NCBI GenBank assembly: GCA_964057225.1
Contig: OZ059899.1
Span: 3,968,001 to 4,032,000 of the forward strand
Source: Auanema rhodensis
Lineage: Eukaryota > Nematoda > Chromadorea > Rhabditida > Rhabditidae
Length of the DNA stretch: 64,000 nt
Direction: 5' to 3'
A program made the position numbers and the translations under genes. Under the pieces are notes generated by a model that was given only the letters and a program-made list of their open reading frames with translations, made no database searches and was not told the origin of the DNA. Every line of letters begins with the position of its first letter. Within the stretch, counting starts at the first letter, position 1. Positions 1-12,987 of the stretch are shown here, piece after piece.

Positions 1-109
1 GTTGAGTGTACATGGAAACTCAACATACACTAATGCATCATTTTTCAAACGATCATAACTAATTTTTGTATCAAGTGTTTCTCAATGTAGTATAGTGCAT
101 TCGATGCGG

Positions 110-160
110 ATTTTTAAGCTGCGTCGATCTGTGTTATCAGATTTGCGCTAGCTTAAAAAT
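110..160. repeat. Inverted repeat inside the monomer, 11-bp arms
   Basis: Offsets 110-120 (atttttaagct) are the exact reverse complement of offsets 150-160 (agcttaaaaat), with 29 bases between. If T149 bulges out, G121, C122 and G123 can also pair with C148, G147 and C146. An outer gtgcat at 95-100 can pair with atgcac at 159-164 as an alternative. The arms are nearly invariant over 182 copies; exceptions I saw are in M45, M165 and M172. The class-defining changes at offsets 127 and 144 lie in the loop. Whether it forms a cruciform or RNA hairpin, or binds a protein, cannot be told from sequence. Confidence 0.85.
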
Positions 161-177
161 GCACCGATATATCAACT

Positions 178-199
178 GATATAAGTTCACACTTATATC
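178..199. repeat. Inverted repeat inside the monomer, 9-bp arms, 4-base loop
   Basis: gatataagt (178-186) and acttatatc (191-199) are perfect reverse complements separated by tcac, so the segment could fold into a compact hairpin. An overlapping, competing inverted repeat is formed in M1 by tatatca (169-175 region) and tgatata (177-183). Recurrent variants fall in the loop: offset 188 T in M160, M174 and M178, and offset 190 A in M97 and M103. Arm changes are rare: offset 184 T in M16 and M23, a change in M34, and offset 198 A in M79. Confidence 0.85.
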
Positions 200-306
200 C
201 TCGATTTTCACCCTGAAGAATTAATTTTTTCGTTGAATAACATTGTCCATCGTCTTTGCTTTGAAAAATGGAATCTAAAAACATCTACTTTTTGCTAAAT
301 TATTTT

Positions 307-327
307 GAAATTTTTCGAAAAAATTTC
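307..327. repeat. A/T palindrome centred on TTCGAA
   Basis: Offsets 311-322 (tttttcgaaaaa) are a perfect 12-bp palindrome. The flanks continue the symmetry with one extra A. This is one of the most variable parts of the monomer: 305-307, 314, 316, 324 and 327 distinguish most classes, and the C314 and T316 variants break the palindrome. The long A and T runs, together with those at 41-45, 111-115, 225-230 and 264-268, could give curved DNA. Confidence 0.8.
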
Positions 328-349
328 TGTCAAAATGTTTTTGGAAGCA

Positions 350-377
350 ATGTTGAGTGTACATGGAAACTCAACAT
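350..377. repeat. Inverted repeat across the monomer junction
   Basis: The last two bases of one monomer and the first seven of the next (atgttgagt, 350-358) are the reverse complement of actcaacat (369-377), with a 10-base loop gtacatggaa. The structure recurs at every junction. A few copies break it: M15 and M22 (offset 25 G), M86 (offset 24 T), M64 and M69 (offset 6 A) and M160 (offset 4 C). The common T/C variant at offset 9 lies in the loop. Confidence 0.85.
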
Positions 378-2106
378 ACACTAATGCATCATTTTTCAAA
401 CGATCATAACTAATTTTTGTATCAAGTGTTTCTCAATGTAGTATAGTGCATTCGATGCGGATTTTTAAGCTGCGTCGATCTGTGTTATCAGATTTGCGCT
501 AGCTTAAAAATGCACCGAGATATCAACTGATATAAGTTCACACTTATATCCTCGATTTTCACCCTGAAGAATTAATTTTTTCGTTGAATAACATCGTCCA
601 TCGTCTTTGCCTTGAAAAATGGAATCTAAAAACATCTACTTTTTGCTAAATTATTTTGAAATTTTTCGAAAAAATTTTTGTCAAAATATTTTTGGAAGCA
701 ATGTTGAGTGCACATGGAAACTCAACATACACTAATGCATCATTTTTCAAACGATCATAACTAATTTTTGTATCAAGCGTTTCTTAATGTAGTATAGTGC
801 ATTCGATGCGGATTTTTAAGCTGCGTCGATCTGTGTTATCAGATTTGCGCTAGCTTAAAAATGCACCGATATATCAACTGATATAAGTTCACACTTATAT
901 CCTCGATTTTCACCCTGAAGAATTAATTTTTTCGTTGAATAACATTGTCCATCGTCTTTGCCTTTAAAAATGGAATCTAAAAACATCTACTTTTTGCTAA
1001 ATTATTTTGAAATTTTTCGAAAAAATTTCTGTCAAAATGTTTTTGGAAGCAATGTTGAGTGTACATGGAAACTCAACATACACTAATGCATCATTTTTCA
1101 AACGATCATAACTAATTTTTGTATCAAGTGTTTCTCAATGTAGTATAGTGCATTCGATGCGGATTTTTAAGCTGCGTCGATCTGTGTTATCAGATTTGCG
1201 CTAGCTTAAAAATGCACCGAGATATCAACTGATATAAGTTCACACTTATATCCTCGATTTTCACCCTGAAGAATTAATTTTTTCGTTGAATAACATCGTC
1301 CATCGTCTTTGCCTTGAAAAATGGAATCTAAAAACATCTACTTTTTGCTAAATTATTTTGAAATTTTTCGAAAAAATTTTTGTCAAAATATTTTTGGAAG
1401 CAATGTTGAGTGCACATGGAAACTCAACATACACTAATGCATCATTTTTCAAACGATCATAACTAATTTTTGTATCAAGTGTTTCTCAATGTAGTATAGT
1501 GCATTCGATGCGGATTTTTAAGCTGCGTCGATCTGTGTTATCAGATTTGCGCTAGCTTAAAAATGCACCGAGATATCAACTGATATAAGTTCACACTTAT
1601 ATCCTCGATTTTCACCCTGAAGAAATAATTTTTTCGTTGAATAACATTGTCCATCGTCTTTGCCTTGAAAAATGGAATCTAAAAACATCTACTTTTTGCT
1701 AAATTATTTTGAAATTTTTCGAAAAAATTTTTGTCAAAATATTTTTGGAAGCAATGTTGAGTGCACATGGAAACTCAACATACACTAATGCATCATTTTT
1801 CAAACGATCATAACTAATTTTTGTATCAAGCGTTTCTTAATGTAGTATAGTGCATTCGATGCGGATTTTTAAGCTGCGTCGATCTGTGTTATCAGATTTG
1901 CGCTAGCTTAAAAATGCACCGAGATATCAACTGATATAAGTTCACACTTATATCCTCGATTTTCACCCTGAAGAAATAATTTTTTCGTTGAATAACATTG
2001 TCCATCGTCTTTGCCTTGAAAAAAGAAATCTAAAAACATCTACTTTTTGCTAAATTATTTTGAAATTTTTCGAAAAAATTTTTGTCAAAATGTTTTTGGA
2101 AGCAAT

Positions 2107-2808
2107 GTTGAGTGTACATGGAAACTCAACATACACTAATGCATCATTTTTCAAACGATCATAACTAATTTTTGTATCAAGTGTTTCTCAATGTAGTATA
2201 GTGCATTCGATGCGGATTTTTAAGCTGCGTCGATCTGTGTTATCAGATTTGCGCTAGCTTAAAAATGCACCGATATATCAACTGATATAAGTTCACACTT
2301 ATATCCTCGATTTTCACCCTGAAGAATTAATTTTTTCGTTGAATAACATTGTCCATCGTCTTTGCCTTGAAAAATGGAATCTAAAAACATCTACTTTTTG
2401 CTAAAGTATTTTGAAATTTTTCGAAAAAATTTCTGTCAAAATGTTTTTGGAAGCAATGTTGAGTGTACATGGAAACTCAACATACACTAATGCATCATTT
2501 TTCAAACGATCATAACTAATTTTTGTATCAAGTGTTTCTCAATGTAGTATAGTGCATTCGATGCGGATTTTTAAGCTGCGTCGATCTGTGTTATCAGATT
2601 TGCGCTAGCTTAAAAATGCACCGATATATCAACTGATATAAGTTCACACTTATATCCTCGATTTTCACCCTGAAGAATTAATTTTTTCGTTGAATAACAT
2701 TGTCCATCGTCTTTGCCTTGAAAAATGGAATCTAAAAACATCTACTTTTTGCTAAAGTATTTTGAAATTTTTCGAAAAAATTTCTGTCAAAATGTTTTTG
2801 GAAGCAAT
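2107..2808. repeat. Adjacent duplicate monomers M7-M8
   Basis: M7 and M8 are both class a and share the rare G at offset 300 (2406 and 2757), which gives ctaaagtatt where other copies have ctaaattatt. M9 is otherwise the same but lacks it. The simplest reading is a recent one-monomer tandem duplication. Confidence 0.8.
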
Positions 2809-3510
2809 GTTGAGTGTACATGGAAACTCAACATACACTAATGCATCATTTTTCAAACGATCATAACTAATTTTTGTATCAAGTGTTTCTCAATGTAGTA
2901 TAGTGCATTCGATGCGGATTTTTAAGCTGCGTCGATCTGTGTTATCAGATTTGCGCTAGCTTAAAAATGCACCGATATATCAACTGATATAAGTTCACAC
3001 TTATATCCTCGATTTTCACCCTGAAGAATTAATTTTTTCGTTGAATAACATTGTCCATCGTCTTTGCCTTGAAAAATGGAATCTAAAAACATCTACTTTT
3101 TGCTAAATTATTTTGAAATTTTTCGAAAAAATTTCTGTCAAAATGTTTTTGGAAGCAATGTTGAGTGTACATGGAAACTCAACATACACTAATGCATCAT
3201 TTTTCAAACGATCATAACTAATTTTTGTATCAAGTGTTTCTCAATGTAGTATAGTGCATTCGATGCGGATTTTTAAGCTGCGTCGATCTGTGTTATCAGA
3301 TTTGCGCTAGCTTAAAAATGCACCGAGATATCAACTGATATAAGTTCACACTTATATCCTCGATTTTCACCCTGAAGAAATAATTTTTTCGTTGAATAAC
3401 ATTGTCCATCGTCTTTGCCTTGAAAAATGGAATCTAAAAACATCTACTTTTTGCTAAATGATTTTGAAATTTTTCGAAAAAATTTTTGTCAAAATATTTT
3501 TGGAAGCAAT

Positions 3511-6500
3511 GTTGAGTGCACATGGAAACTCAACATACACTAATGCATCATTTTTCAAACGATCATAACTAATTTTTGTATCAAGCGTTTCTTAATGTAG
3601 TATAGTGCATTCGATGCGGATTTTTAAGCTGCGTCGATCTGTGTTATCAGATTTGCGCTAGCTTAAAAATGCACCGAGATATCAACTGATATAAGTTCAC
3701 ACTTATATCCTCGATTTTCACCCTGAAGAAATAATTTTTTCGTTGAATAACATTGTCCATCGTCTTTGCCTTGAAAAAAGAAATCTAAAAACATCTACTT
3801 TTTGCTAAATTATTTTGAAATTTTTCGAAAAAATTTTTGTCAAAATGTTTTTGGAAGCAATGTTGAGTGTACATGGAAACTCAACATACACTAATGCATC
3901 ATTTTTCAAACGATCATAACTAATTTTTGTATCAAGTGTTTCTCAATGTAGTATAGTGCATTCGATGCGGATTTTTAAGCTGCGTCGATCTGTGTTATCA
4001 GATTTGCGCTAGCTTAAAAATGCACCGATATATCAACTGATATAAGTTCACACTTATATCCTCGATTTTCACCCTGAAGAATTAATTTTTTCGTTGAATA
4101 ACATTGTCCATCGTCTTTGCCTTGAAAAATGGAATCTAAAAACATCTACTTTTTGCTAAATTATTTTGAAATTTTTCGAAAAAATTTCTGTCAAAATGTT
4201 TTTGGAAGCAATGTTGAGTGTACATGGAAACTCAACATACACTAATGCATCATTTTTCAAACGATCATAACTAATTTTTGTATCAAGTGTTTCTCAATGT
4301 AGTATAGTGCATTCGATGCGGATTTTTAAGCTGCGTCGATCTGTGTTATCAGATTTGCGCTAGCTTAAAAATGCACCGAGATATCAACTGATATAAGTTC
4401 ACACTTATATCCTCGATTTTCACCCTGAAGAATTAATTTTTTCGTTGAATAACATCGTCCATCGTCTTTGCCTTGAAAAATGGAATCTAAAAACATCTAC
4501 TTTTTGCTAAATTATTTTGAAATTTTTCGAAAAAATTTTTGTCAAAATATTTTTGGAAGCAATGTTGAGTGCACATGGAAACTCAACATACACTAATGCA
4601 TCATTTTTCAAACGATCATAACTAATTTTTGTATCAAGCGTTTCTTAATGTAGTATAGTGCATTCGATGCGGATTTTTAAGCTGCGTCGATCTGTGTTAT
4701 CAGATTTGCGCTAGCTTAAAAATGCACCGAGATATCAACTGATATAAGTTCACACTTATATCCTCGATTTTCACCCTGAAGAATTAATTTTTTCGTTGAA
4801 TAACATTGTCCATCGTCTTTGCCTTGAAAAATGGAATCTAAAAACATCTACTTTTTGCTAAATTATTTTGAAATTTTTCGAAAAAATTTTTGTCAAAATG
4901 TTTTTGGAAGCAATGTTGAGTGTACATGGAAACTCAACGTACACTAATGCATCATTTTTCAAACGATCATAACTAATTTTTGTATCAAGTGTTTCTCAAT
5001 GTAGTATAGTGCATTCGATGCGGATTTTTAAGCTGCGTCGATCTGTGTTATCAGATTTGCGCTAGCTTAAAAATGCACCGAGATATCAACTGATATAAGT
5101 TCACACTTATATCCTCAATTTTCACCCTGAAGAATTAATTTTTTCGTTGAATAACATTGTCCATCGTCTTTGCCTTGAAAAATGGAATCTAAAAACATCT
5201 ACTTTTTGCTAAATTATTTCGAAATTTTTCGAAAAAATTTTTGTCAAAATGTTTTTGGAAGCAATGTTGAGTGCACATGGAAACTCAACATACACTAATG
5301 CATCATTTTTCAAACGATCATAACTAATTTTTGTATCAAGCGTTTCTTAATGTAGTATAGTGCATTCGATGCGGATTTTTAAGCTGCGTCGATCTGTGTT
5401 ATCAGATTTGCGCTAGCTTAAAAATGCACCGAGATATCAACTGATATATGTTCACACTTATATCCTCGATTTTCACCCTGAAGAAATAATTTTTTCGTTG
5501 AATAACATTGTCCATCGTCTTTGCCTTGAAAAAAGGAATCTAAAAACATCTACTTTTTGCTAAATTATTTTGAAATTTTTCGAAAAAATTTTTGTCAAAA
5601 TGTTTTTGGAAGCAATGTTGAGTGTACATGGAAACTCAACATACACTAATGCATCATTTTTCAAACGATCATAACTAATTTTTGTATTAAGCGTTTCTCA
5701 ATGTAGTATAGTGCATTCGATGCGGATTTTTAAGCTGCGTCGATCTGTGTTATCAGATTTGCGCTAGCTTAAAAATGCACCGAGATATCAACTGATATAA
5801 GTTCACACTTATATCCTCGATTTTCACCCTGAAGAAATAATTTTTTCGTTGAATAACATTGTCCATCGTCTTTGCCTTGAAAAAAGAAATCTAAAAACAT
5901 CTACTTTTTGCTAAATTATTTCGAAATTTTTCGAAAAAATTTTTGTCAAAATGTTTTTGGAAGCAATGTTGAGTGCACATGGAAACTCAACATACACTAA
6001 TGCATCATTTTTCAAACGATCATAACTAATTTTTGTATCAAGCGTTTCTTAATGTAGTATAGTGCATTCGATGCGGATTTTTAAGCTGCGTCGATCTGTG
6101 TTATCAGATTTGCGCTAGCTTAAAAATGCACCGAGATATCAACTGATATAAGTTCACACTTATATCCTCGATTTTCACCCTGAAGAAATAATTTTTTCGT
6201 TGAATAACATTGTCCATCGTCTTTGCCTTGAAAAAAGAAATCTAAAAACATCTACTTTTTGCTAAATTATTTTGAAATTTTTCGAAAAAATTTTTGTCAA
6301 AATGTTTTTGGAAGCAATGTTGAGTGTACATGGAAACTCAACATACACTAATGCATCATTTTTCAAACGATCATAACTAATTTTTGTATCAAGTGTTTCT
6401 CAATGTAGTATAGTGCATTCGATGCGGATTTTTAAGCTGCGTCGATCTGTGTTATCAGATTTGCGCTAGCTTAAAAATGCACCGATATATCAACTGATAT

Positions 6501-8424
6501 AAGTTCACACTTATATCCTCGATTTTCACCCTGAAGAATTAATTTTTTCGTTGAATAACATTGTCCATCGTCTTTGCCTTGAAAAATGGAATCTAAAAAC
6601 ATCTACTTTTTGCTAAATTATTTTGAAATTTTTCGAAAAAATTTCTGTCAAAATGTTTTTGGAAGCAATGTTGAGTGTACATGGAAACTCAACATACACT
6701 AATGCATCATTTTTCAAACGATCATAACTAATTTTTGTATCAAGTGTTTCTCAATGTAGTATAGTGAATTCGATGCGGATTTTTAAGCTGCGTCGATCTG
6801 TGTTATCAGATTTGCGCTAGCTTAAAAATGCACCGAGATATCAACTGATATAAGTTCACACTTATATCCTCGATTTTCACCCTGAAGAATTAATTTTTTC
6901 GTTGAATAACATCGTCCATCGTCTTTGCCTTGAAAAATGGAATCTAAAAACATCTACTTTTTGCTAAATTATTTTGAAATTTTTCGAAAAAATTTTTGTC
7001 AAAATATTTTTGGAAGCAATGTTGAGTGCACATGGAAACTCAACATACACTAATGCATCATTTTTCAAACGATCATAACTAATTTTTGTATCAAGCGTTT
7101 CTTAATGTAGTATAGTGCATTCGATGCGGATTTTTAAGCTGCGTCGATCTGTGTTATCAGATTTGCGCTAGCTTAAAAATGCACCGAGATATCAACTGAT
7201 ATAAGTTCACACTTATATCCTCGATTTTCACCCTGAAGAATTAATTTTTTCGTTGAATAACATTGTCCATCGTCTTTGCCTTGAAAAATGGAATCTAAAA
7301 ACATCTACTTTTTGCTAAATTATTTTGAAATTTTTCGAAAAAATTTTTGTCAAAATGTTTTTGGAAGCAATGTTGAGTGTACATGGAAACTCAACGTACA
7401 CTAATGCATCATTTTTCAAACGATCATAACTAATTTTTGTATCAAGTGTTTCTCAATGTAGTATAGTGCATTCGATGCGGATTTTTAAGCTGCGTCGATC
7501 TGTGTTATCAGATTTGCGCTAGCTTAAAAATGCACCGAGATATCAACTGATATAAGTTCACACTTATATCCTCAATTTTCACCCTGAAGAATTAATTTTT
7601 TCGTTGAATAACATTGTCCATCGTCTTTGCCTTGAAAAATGGAATCTAAAAACATCTACTTTTTGCTAAATTATTTCGAAATTTTTCGAAAAAATTTTTG
7701 TCAAAATGTTTTTGGAAGCAATGTTGAGTGCACATGGAAACTCAACATACACTAATGCATCATTTTTCAAACGATCATAACTAATTTTTGTATCAAGCGT
7801 TTCTTAATGTAGTATAGTGCATTCGATGCGGATTTTTAAGCTGCGTCGATCTGTGTTATCAGATTTGCGCTAGCTTAAAAATGCACCGAGATATCAACTG
7901 ATATATGTTCACACTTATATCCTCGATTTTCACCCTGAAGAAATAATTTTTTCGTTGAATAACATTGTCCATCGTCTTTGCCTTGAAAAAAGGAATCTAA
8001 AAACATCTACTTTTTGCTAAATTATTTTGAAATTTTTCGAAAAAATTTTTGTCAAAATGTTTTTGGAAGCAATGTTGAGTGTACATGGAAACTCAACATA
8101 CACTAATGCATCATTTTTCAAACGATCATAACTAATTTTTGTATTAAGCGTTTCTCAATGTAGTATAGTGCATTCGATGCGGATTTTTAAGCTGCGTCGA
8201 TCTGTGTTATCAGATTTGCGCTAGCTTAAAAATGCACCGAGATATCAACTGATATAAGTTCACACTTATATCCTCGATTTTCACCCTGAAGAAATAATTT
8301 TTTCGTTGAATAACATTGTCCATCGTCTTTGCCTTGAAAAAAGAAATCTAAAAACATCTACTTTTTGCTAAATTATTTCGAAATTTTTCGAAAAAATTTT
8401 TGTCAAAATGTTTTTGGAAGCAAT
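3511..8424. repeat. Seven-monomer tandem duplication (2457 bp x 2)
   Basis: M11-M17 (3511-5967) and M18-M24 (5968-8424) match monomer by monomer. Rare markers recur exactly 2457 bp (7 x 351) apart: offset 25 G at 4939 and 7396, offset 184 T at 5449 and 7906, and the ctcaatt form at offsets 200-206 in M15 and M22. The copies are nearly identical. One clear difference is C to A at 6767 in M20, which creates an EcoRI GAATTC at 6766-6771. True breakpoints could be shifted within the shared sequence at the ends. M25 differs from M18 (T at offset 9, T at 72), so there is no complete third copy. Confidence 0.9.
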
Positions 8425-9828
8425 GTTGAGTGTACATGGAAACTCAACATACACTAATGCATCATTTTTCAAACGATCATAACTAATTTTTGTATTAAGC
8501 GTTTCTCAATGTAGTATAGTGCATTCGATGCGGATTTTTAAGCTGCGTCGATCTGTGTTATCAGATTTGCGCTAGCTTAAAAATGCACCGAGATATCAAC
8601 TGATATAAGTTCACACTTATATCCTCGATTTTCACCCTGAAGAATTAATTTTTTCGTTGAATAACATTGTCCATCGTCTTTGCCTTGAAAAATGGAATCT
8701 TAAAACATCTACTTTTTGCTAAATTATTCTGAAATTTTTCGAAAAAATTTTTGTCAAAATGTTTTTGGAAGCAATGTTGAGTGTACATGGAAACTCAACA
8801 TACACTAATGCATCATTTTTCAAACGATCATAACTAATTTTTGTATCAAGTGTTTCTCAATGTAGTATAGTGCATTCGATGCGGATTTTTAAGCTGCGTC
8901 GATCTGTGTTATCAGATTTGCGCTAGCTTAAAAATGCACCGATATATCAACTGATATAAGTTCACACTTATATCCTCGATTTTCACCCTGAAGAATTAAT
9001 TTTTTCGTTGAATAACATTGTCCATCGTCTTTGCCTTGAAAAAAGAAATCTAAAAACATCTACTTTTTGCTAAATTATTTTGAAATTTTTCGAAAAAATT
9101 TTTGTCAAAATATTTTTGGAAGCAATGTTGAGTGCACATGGAAACTCAACATACACTAATGCATCATTTTTCAAACGATCATAACTAATTTTTGTATCAA
9201 GTGTTTCTCAATGTAGTATAGTGCATTCGATGCGGATTTTTAAGCTGCGTCGATCTGTGTTATCAGATTTGCGCTAGCTTAAAAATGCACCGATATATCA
9301 ACTGATATAAGTTCACACTTATATCCTCGATTTTCACCCTGAAGAATTAATTTTTTCGTTGAATAACATTGTCCATCGTCTTTGCCTTGTAAAAAGAAAT
9401 CTAAAAACATCTACTTTTTGCTAAATTATTTTGAAATTTTTCGAAAAAATTTTTGTCAAAATATTTTTGGAAGCAATGTTGAGTGCACATGGAAACTCAA
9501 CATACACTAATGCATCATTTTTCAAACGATCATAACTAATTTTTGTATCAAGTGTTTCTCAATGTAGTATAGTGCATTCGATGCGGATTTTTAAGCTGCG
9601 TCGATCTGTGTTATCAGATTTGCGCTAGCTTAAAAATGCACCGATATATCAACTGATATAAGTTCACACTTATATCCTCGATTTTCACCCTGAAGAAATA
9701 ATTTTTTCGTTGAATAACATTGTCCATCGTCTTTGCCTTGAAAAAAGAAATCTAAAAACATCTACTTTTTGCTAAATTATTTTGAAATTTTTCGAAAAAA
9801 TTTTTGTCAAAATGTTTTTGGAAGCAAT

Positions 9829-10881
9829 GTTGAGTGTACATGGAAACTCAACATACACTAATGCATCATTTTTCAAACGATCATAACTAATTTTTGTATC
9901 AAGTGTTTCTCAATGTAGTATAGTGCATTCGATGCGGATTTTTAAGCTGCGTCGATCTGTGTTATCAGATTTGCGCTAGCTTAAAAATGCACCGATATAT
10001 CAACTGATATAAGTTCACACTTATATCCTCGATTTTCACCCTGAAGAATTAATTTTTTCGTTGAATAACATTGTCCATCGTCTTTGCCTTGAAAAATGGA
10101 ATCTAAAAACATCTACTTTTTGCTAAATTATTTTGAAATTTTTCGAAAAAATTTCTGTCAAAATGTTTTTGGAAGCAATGTTGAGTGTACATGGAAACTC
10201 AACATACACTAATGCATCATTTTTCAAACGATCATAACTAATTTTTGTATCAAGTGTTTCTCAATGTAGTATAGTGCATTCGATGCGGATTTTTAAGCTG
10301 CGTCGATCTGTGTTATCAGATTTGCGCTAGCTTAAAAATGCACCGAGATATCAACTGATATAAGTTCACACTTATATCCTCGATTTTCACCCTGAAGAAT
10401 TAATTTTTTCGTTGAATAACATCGTCCATCGTCTTTGCCTTGAAAAATGGAATCTAAAAACATCTACTTTTTGCTAAATTATTTTGAAATTTTTCGAAAA
10501 AATTTTTGTCAAAATATTTTTGGAAGCAATGTTGAGTGCACATGGAAACTCAACATACACTAATGCATCATTTTTCAAACGATCATAACTAATTTTTGTA
10601 TCAAGCGTTTCTTAATGTAGTATAGTGCATTCGATGCGGATTTTTAAGCTGCGTCGATCTGTGTTATCAGATTTGCGCTAGCTTAAAAATGCACCGAGAT
10701 ATCAACTGATATAAGTTCACACTTATATCCTCGATTTTCACCCTGAAGAAATAATTTTTTCGTTGAATAACATTGTCCATCGTCTTTGCCTTGAAAAAAG
10801 AAATCTAAAAACATCTACTTTTTGCTAAATTATTTTGAAATTTTTCGAAAAAATTTTTGTCAAAATGTTTTTGGAAGCAAT
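9829..10881. repeat. Recurrence of the a-b-c monomer trio (M29-M31)
   Basis: M29 (168 T, 327 C), M30 (244 C, 337 A) and M31 (9 C, 76 C, 83 T) repeat the order of M1-M3, M12-M14 and M19-M21. This copy stands apart from the seven-monomer duplication, so the trio order predates it. M26-M28 just upstream are intermediates: all have 168 T and A at 271, and M27 carries a private T in the offset 261-270 A run. Confidence 0.75.
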
Positions 10882-12987
10882 GTTGAGTGTACATGGAAAC
10901 TCAACATACACTAATGCATCATTTTTCAAACGATCATAACTAATTTTTGTATTAAGCGTTTCTCAATGTAGTATAGTGCATTCGATGCGGATTTTTAAGC
11001 TGCGTCGATCTGTGTTATCAGATTTGCGCTAGCTTAAAAATGCACCGAGATATCAACTGATATAAGTTCACACTTATATCCTCGATTTTCACCCTGAAGA
11101 ATTAATTTTTTCGTTGAATAACATTGTCCATCGTCTTTGCCTTGAAAAATGGAATCTAAAAACATCTACTTTTTGCTAAATTATTTCGAAATTTTTCGAA
11201 AAAATTTTTGTCAAAATGTTTTTGGAAGCAATGTTGAGTGCACATGGAAACTCAACATACACTAATGCATCATTTTTCAAACGATCATAACTAATTTTTG
11301 TATCAAGCGTTTCTTAATGTAGTATAGTGCATTCGATGCGGATTTTTAAGCTGCGTCGATCTGTGTTATCAGATTTGCGCTAGCTTAAAAATGCACCGAG
11401 ATATCAACTGATATAAGTTCACACTTATATCCTCAATTTTCACCCTGAAGAATTAATTTTTTCGTTGAATAACATTGTCCATCGTCTTTGCCTTGAAAAA
11501 TGGAATCTAAAAACATCTACTTTTTGCTAAATTATTTTGAAATTTTTCGAAAAAATTTTTGTCAAAATGTTTTTGGAAGCAATGTTGAGTGTACATGGAA
11601 ACTCAACATACACTAATGCATCATTTTTCAAACGATCATAACTAATTTTTGTATTAAGCGTTTCTCAATGTAGTATAGTGCATTCGATGCGGATTTTTAA
11701 GCTGCGTCGATCTGTGTTATCAGATTTGCGCTAGCTTAAAAATGCACCGAGATATCAACTGATATGAGTTCACACTTATATCCTCGATTTTCACCCTGAA
11801 GAATTAATTTTTTCGTTGAATAACATTGTCCATCGTCTTTGCCTTGAAAAATGGAATCTAAAAACATCTACTTTTTGCTAAATTATTTTGAAATTTTTCG
11901 AAAAAATTTTTGTCAAAATGTTTTTGGAAGCAATGTTGAGTGCACATGGAAACTCAACATACACTAATGCATCATTTTTCAAACGATCATAACTAATTTT
12001 TGTATCAAGCGTTTCTTAATGTAGTATAGTGCATTCGATGCGGATTTTTAAGCTGCGTCGATCTGTGTTATCAGATTTGCGCTAGCTTAAAAATGCACCG
12101 AGATATCAACTGATATAAGTTCACACTTATATCCTCGATTTTCACCCTGAAGAAATAATTTTTTCGTTGAATAACATTGTCCATCGTCTTTGCCTTGAAA
12201 AAAGAAATCTAAAAACATCTACTTTTTGCTAAATTATTTCGAAATTTTTCGAAAAAATTTTTGTCAAAATGTTTTTGGAAGCAATGTTGAGTGTACATGG
12301 AAACTCAACATACACTAATGCATCATTTTTCAAACGATCATAACTAATTTTTGTATTAAGCGTTTCTCAATGTAGTATAGTGCATTCGATGCGGATTTTT
12401 AAGCTGCGTCGATCTGTGTTATCAGATTTGCGCTAGCTTAAAAATGCACCGAGATATCAACTGATATAAGTTCACACTTATATCCTCGATTTTCACCCTG
12501 AAGAATTAATTCTTTCGTTGAATAACATTGTCCATCGTCTTCGCCTTGAAAAATGGAATCTTAAAACATCTACTTTTTGCTAAATTATTTTGAAATTTTT
12601 CGAAAAAATTTTTGTCAAAATGTTTTTGGAAGCAATGTTGAGTGTACATGGAAACTCAACATACACTAATGCATCATTTTTCAAACGATCATAACTAATT
12701 TTTGTATTAAGCGTTTCTCAATGTAGTATAGTGCATTCGATGCGGATTTTTAAGCTGCGTCGATCTGTGTTATCAGATTTGCGCTAGCTTAAAAATGCAC
12801 CGAGATATCAACTGATATAAGTTCACACTTATATCCTCGATTTTCACCCTGAAGAATTAATTTTTTCGTTGAATAACATTGTCCATCGTCTTTGCCTTGA
12901 AAAAAGGAATCTAAAAACATCTACTTTTTGCTAAATTATTTTAAAATTTTTCGAAAAAATTTTTGTCAAAATGTTTTTGGAAGCAAT

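Larger units (their letters stand above)
1..351. repeat. Reference satellite monomer (M1)
   Basis: This is the first complete copy and serves as the coordinate frame for the others. It has 109 G+C in 351 bases (31%) and 11 CpG dinucleotides. Conserved landmarks are NsiI ATGCAT at offsets 33-38, NheI GCTAGC at 147-152 and BstBI TTCGAA at 314-319. A TGTACA sits at offsets 7-12 and becomes GTGCAC (6-11) in copies with C at offset 9. T at offset 168 makes this a class a copy; G at 168, the usual state elsewhere, creates an EcoRV GATATC at 168-173. M1 has one private change: T at offset 260 where nearly all others have C. The two halves of the monomer show no obvious similarity, so I find no evidence that it is an internal dimer of a roughly 175-bp ancestor. 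The choice of start is arbitrary. Confidence 0.95.
1..12636. repeat. Block I: C72-class monomers M1-M36
   Basis: Most monomers here have C at offset 72, which is almost absent later (M60 is an exception). Class a (76 T, 168 T, 327 C): M1, 7, 8, 9, 12, 19, 29. Class b (76 T, 168 G, 244 C, 337 A): M2, 4, 13, 20, 30. Class c (9 C, 76 C, 83 T): M3, 6, 11, 14, 16, 18, 21, 23, 31, 33, 35. Class d (72 T, 76 C, 77 G): M17, 24, 25, 32, 34, 36, which foreshadow the types to the right. M5, 10, 15, 22 and 26-28 are intermediates. The order a-b-c, or close to it, recurs at M1-3, M12-14, M19-21 and M29-31, suggesting an older three-monomer unit of 1053 bp that has been scrambled. Confidence 0.85.

Noticed and set aside
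228-244. CENP-B-box-like motif (tttcgttgaataacatt)
   Set aside because: The left half resembles the box (TTCGTTG and a following A), but the essential CGGG in the right half is absent; I count about 10 of 17 matches. That is not enough to call a box.
1-351. Internal dimer of a 175-bp unit
   Set aside because: By eye the two halves of the monomer do not align beyond short A/T runs.
6766-6771. EcoRI site as a sign of cloning or vector sequence
   Set aside because: It results from a single C to A change at 6767 inside an otherwise normal monomer (M20); the sequence on both sides continues as satellite.
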